Assembly: GCA_002699335.1 (NCBI GenBank) | Contig: PACG01000082.1 | Location: 45,661-52,831 of the forward strand | Reading direction: 5' to 3' | DNA length: 7,171 nt | DNA from: Candidatus Poribacteria bacterium | Lineage (GTDB): Bacteria > Poribacteria > WGA-4E > UBA9662 | Notes under the pieces: model-generated | What the model was told of the DNA's origin: nothing | Databases searched by the model: none | Seen by the model: the letters and a program-made list of their open reading frames with translations, nothing else | Position numbers and translations under genes: made by a program | Shown here: piece after piece, positions 7,085 through 7,171 of the stretch | How the letters are laid out: the number at the start of each line of letters is the position of its first letter | Position numbering within the stretch: the first letter of the stretch is position 1

Positions 7085-7119
7085 TACGTTAAATCTACTG
7101 TACGAAAACCATTTTAACT

Positions 7120-7148
7120 AATCTATCATACTCATTTCTTGCCGTCAA
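7120..7148 (-). promoter_or_regulatory. Sigma-70-type promoter for the glycosyltransferase and perhaps the whole gene run
   Basis: On the minus strand, TTGACG (7148-7143, five of six to the -35 consensus) is followed after exactly 17 bp by TAGATT (7125-7120, four of six to the -10 consensus). A TG one base before the -10 gives an extended -10 element (TGATAGATT). Transcription would start near 7113, leaving a leader of about 29 nt before the ATG at 7084. This is a pattern match only. Confidence 0.5.
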
Positions 7149-7171
7149 CCCTATTTTCTTTCTTCGATCCA

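Overview
The window is a bacterial chromosomal segment with four genes, all on the minus strand. Read in the direction of transcription (right to left) they are: a membrane-bound family 2 glycosyltransferase (7084-5873), a radical SAM protein with a SPASM-like C-terminus (5757-4534), acetate kinase with a long extra C-terminal tail (4432-2882), and a large exported HEAT-repeat protein (2861 to beyond base 1; 953 codons visible, no stop reached). The gaps are 115, 101 and 20 bp. The order and shared strand suggest one transcription unit, with a good sigma-70-type promoter in front of the glycosyltransferase (7120-7148). The two larger gaps could hold further signals.

The host is not certain. 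Base composition is moderate, none of the four genes has a convincing Shine-Dalgarno sequence, and one HIP1 octamer (GCGATCGC, 6724-6731) is present. Together with the many HEAT repeats these hint weakly at a cyanobacterium or close relative. No rRNA, tRNA, mobile element, CRISPR array or phage gene was seen.

Region by region: 7085-7171 holds the promoter. 5873-7084 encodes a glycosyltransferase like ceramide glucosyltransferase/HpnI, probably moving a sugar onto a lipid at the cytoplasmic face of the membrane. 5758-5872 is a leader with a 21-nt purine tract and an 8-bp direct repeat. 4534-5757 encodes the radical SAM enzyme, substrate unknown. 4433-4533 holds a small perfect inverted repeat. 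2882-4432 is acetate kinase, with no phosphotransacetylase beside it. 1-2861 is the HEAT protein.

The least expected signal is inside the HEAT gene. Between its HEAT blocks lie four diverged copies of a module of about 45-59 residues. They are arranged as two tandem pairs, each with a conserved Trp in a 'W-x-(V/I)' strand, and three of them share an E-(I/L)-T-x-x-L-(R/K) helix. I do not recognise this module as a named domain. No pathway linking all four genes can be proved from the sequence; a cell-envelope role fits the glycosyltransferase and the exported HEAT protein, while acetate kinase may simply share the transcript.
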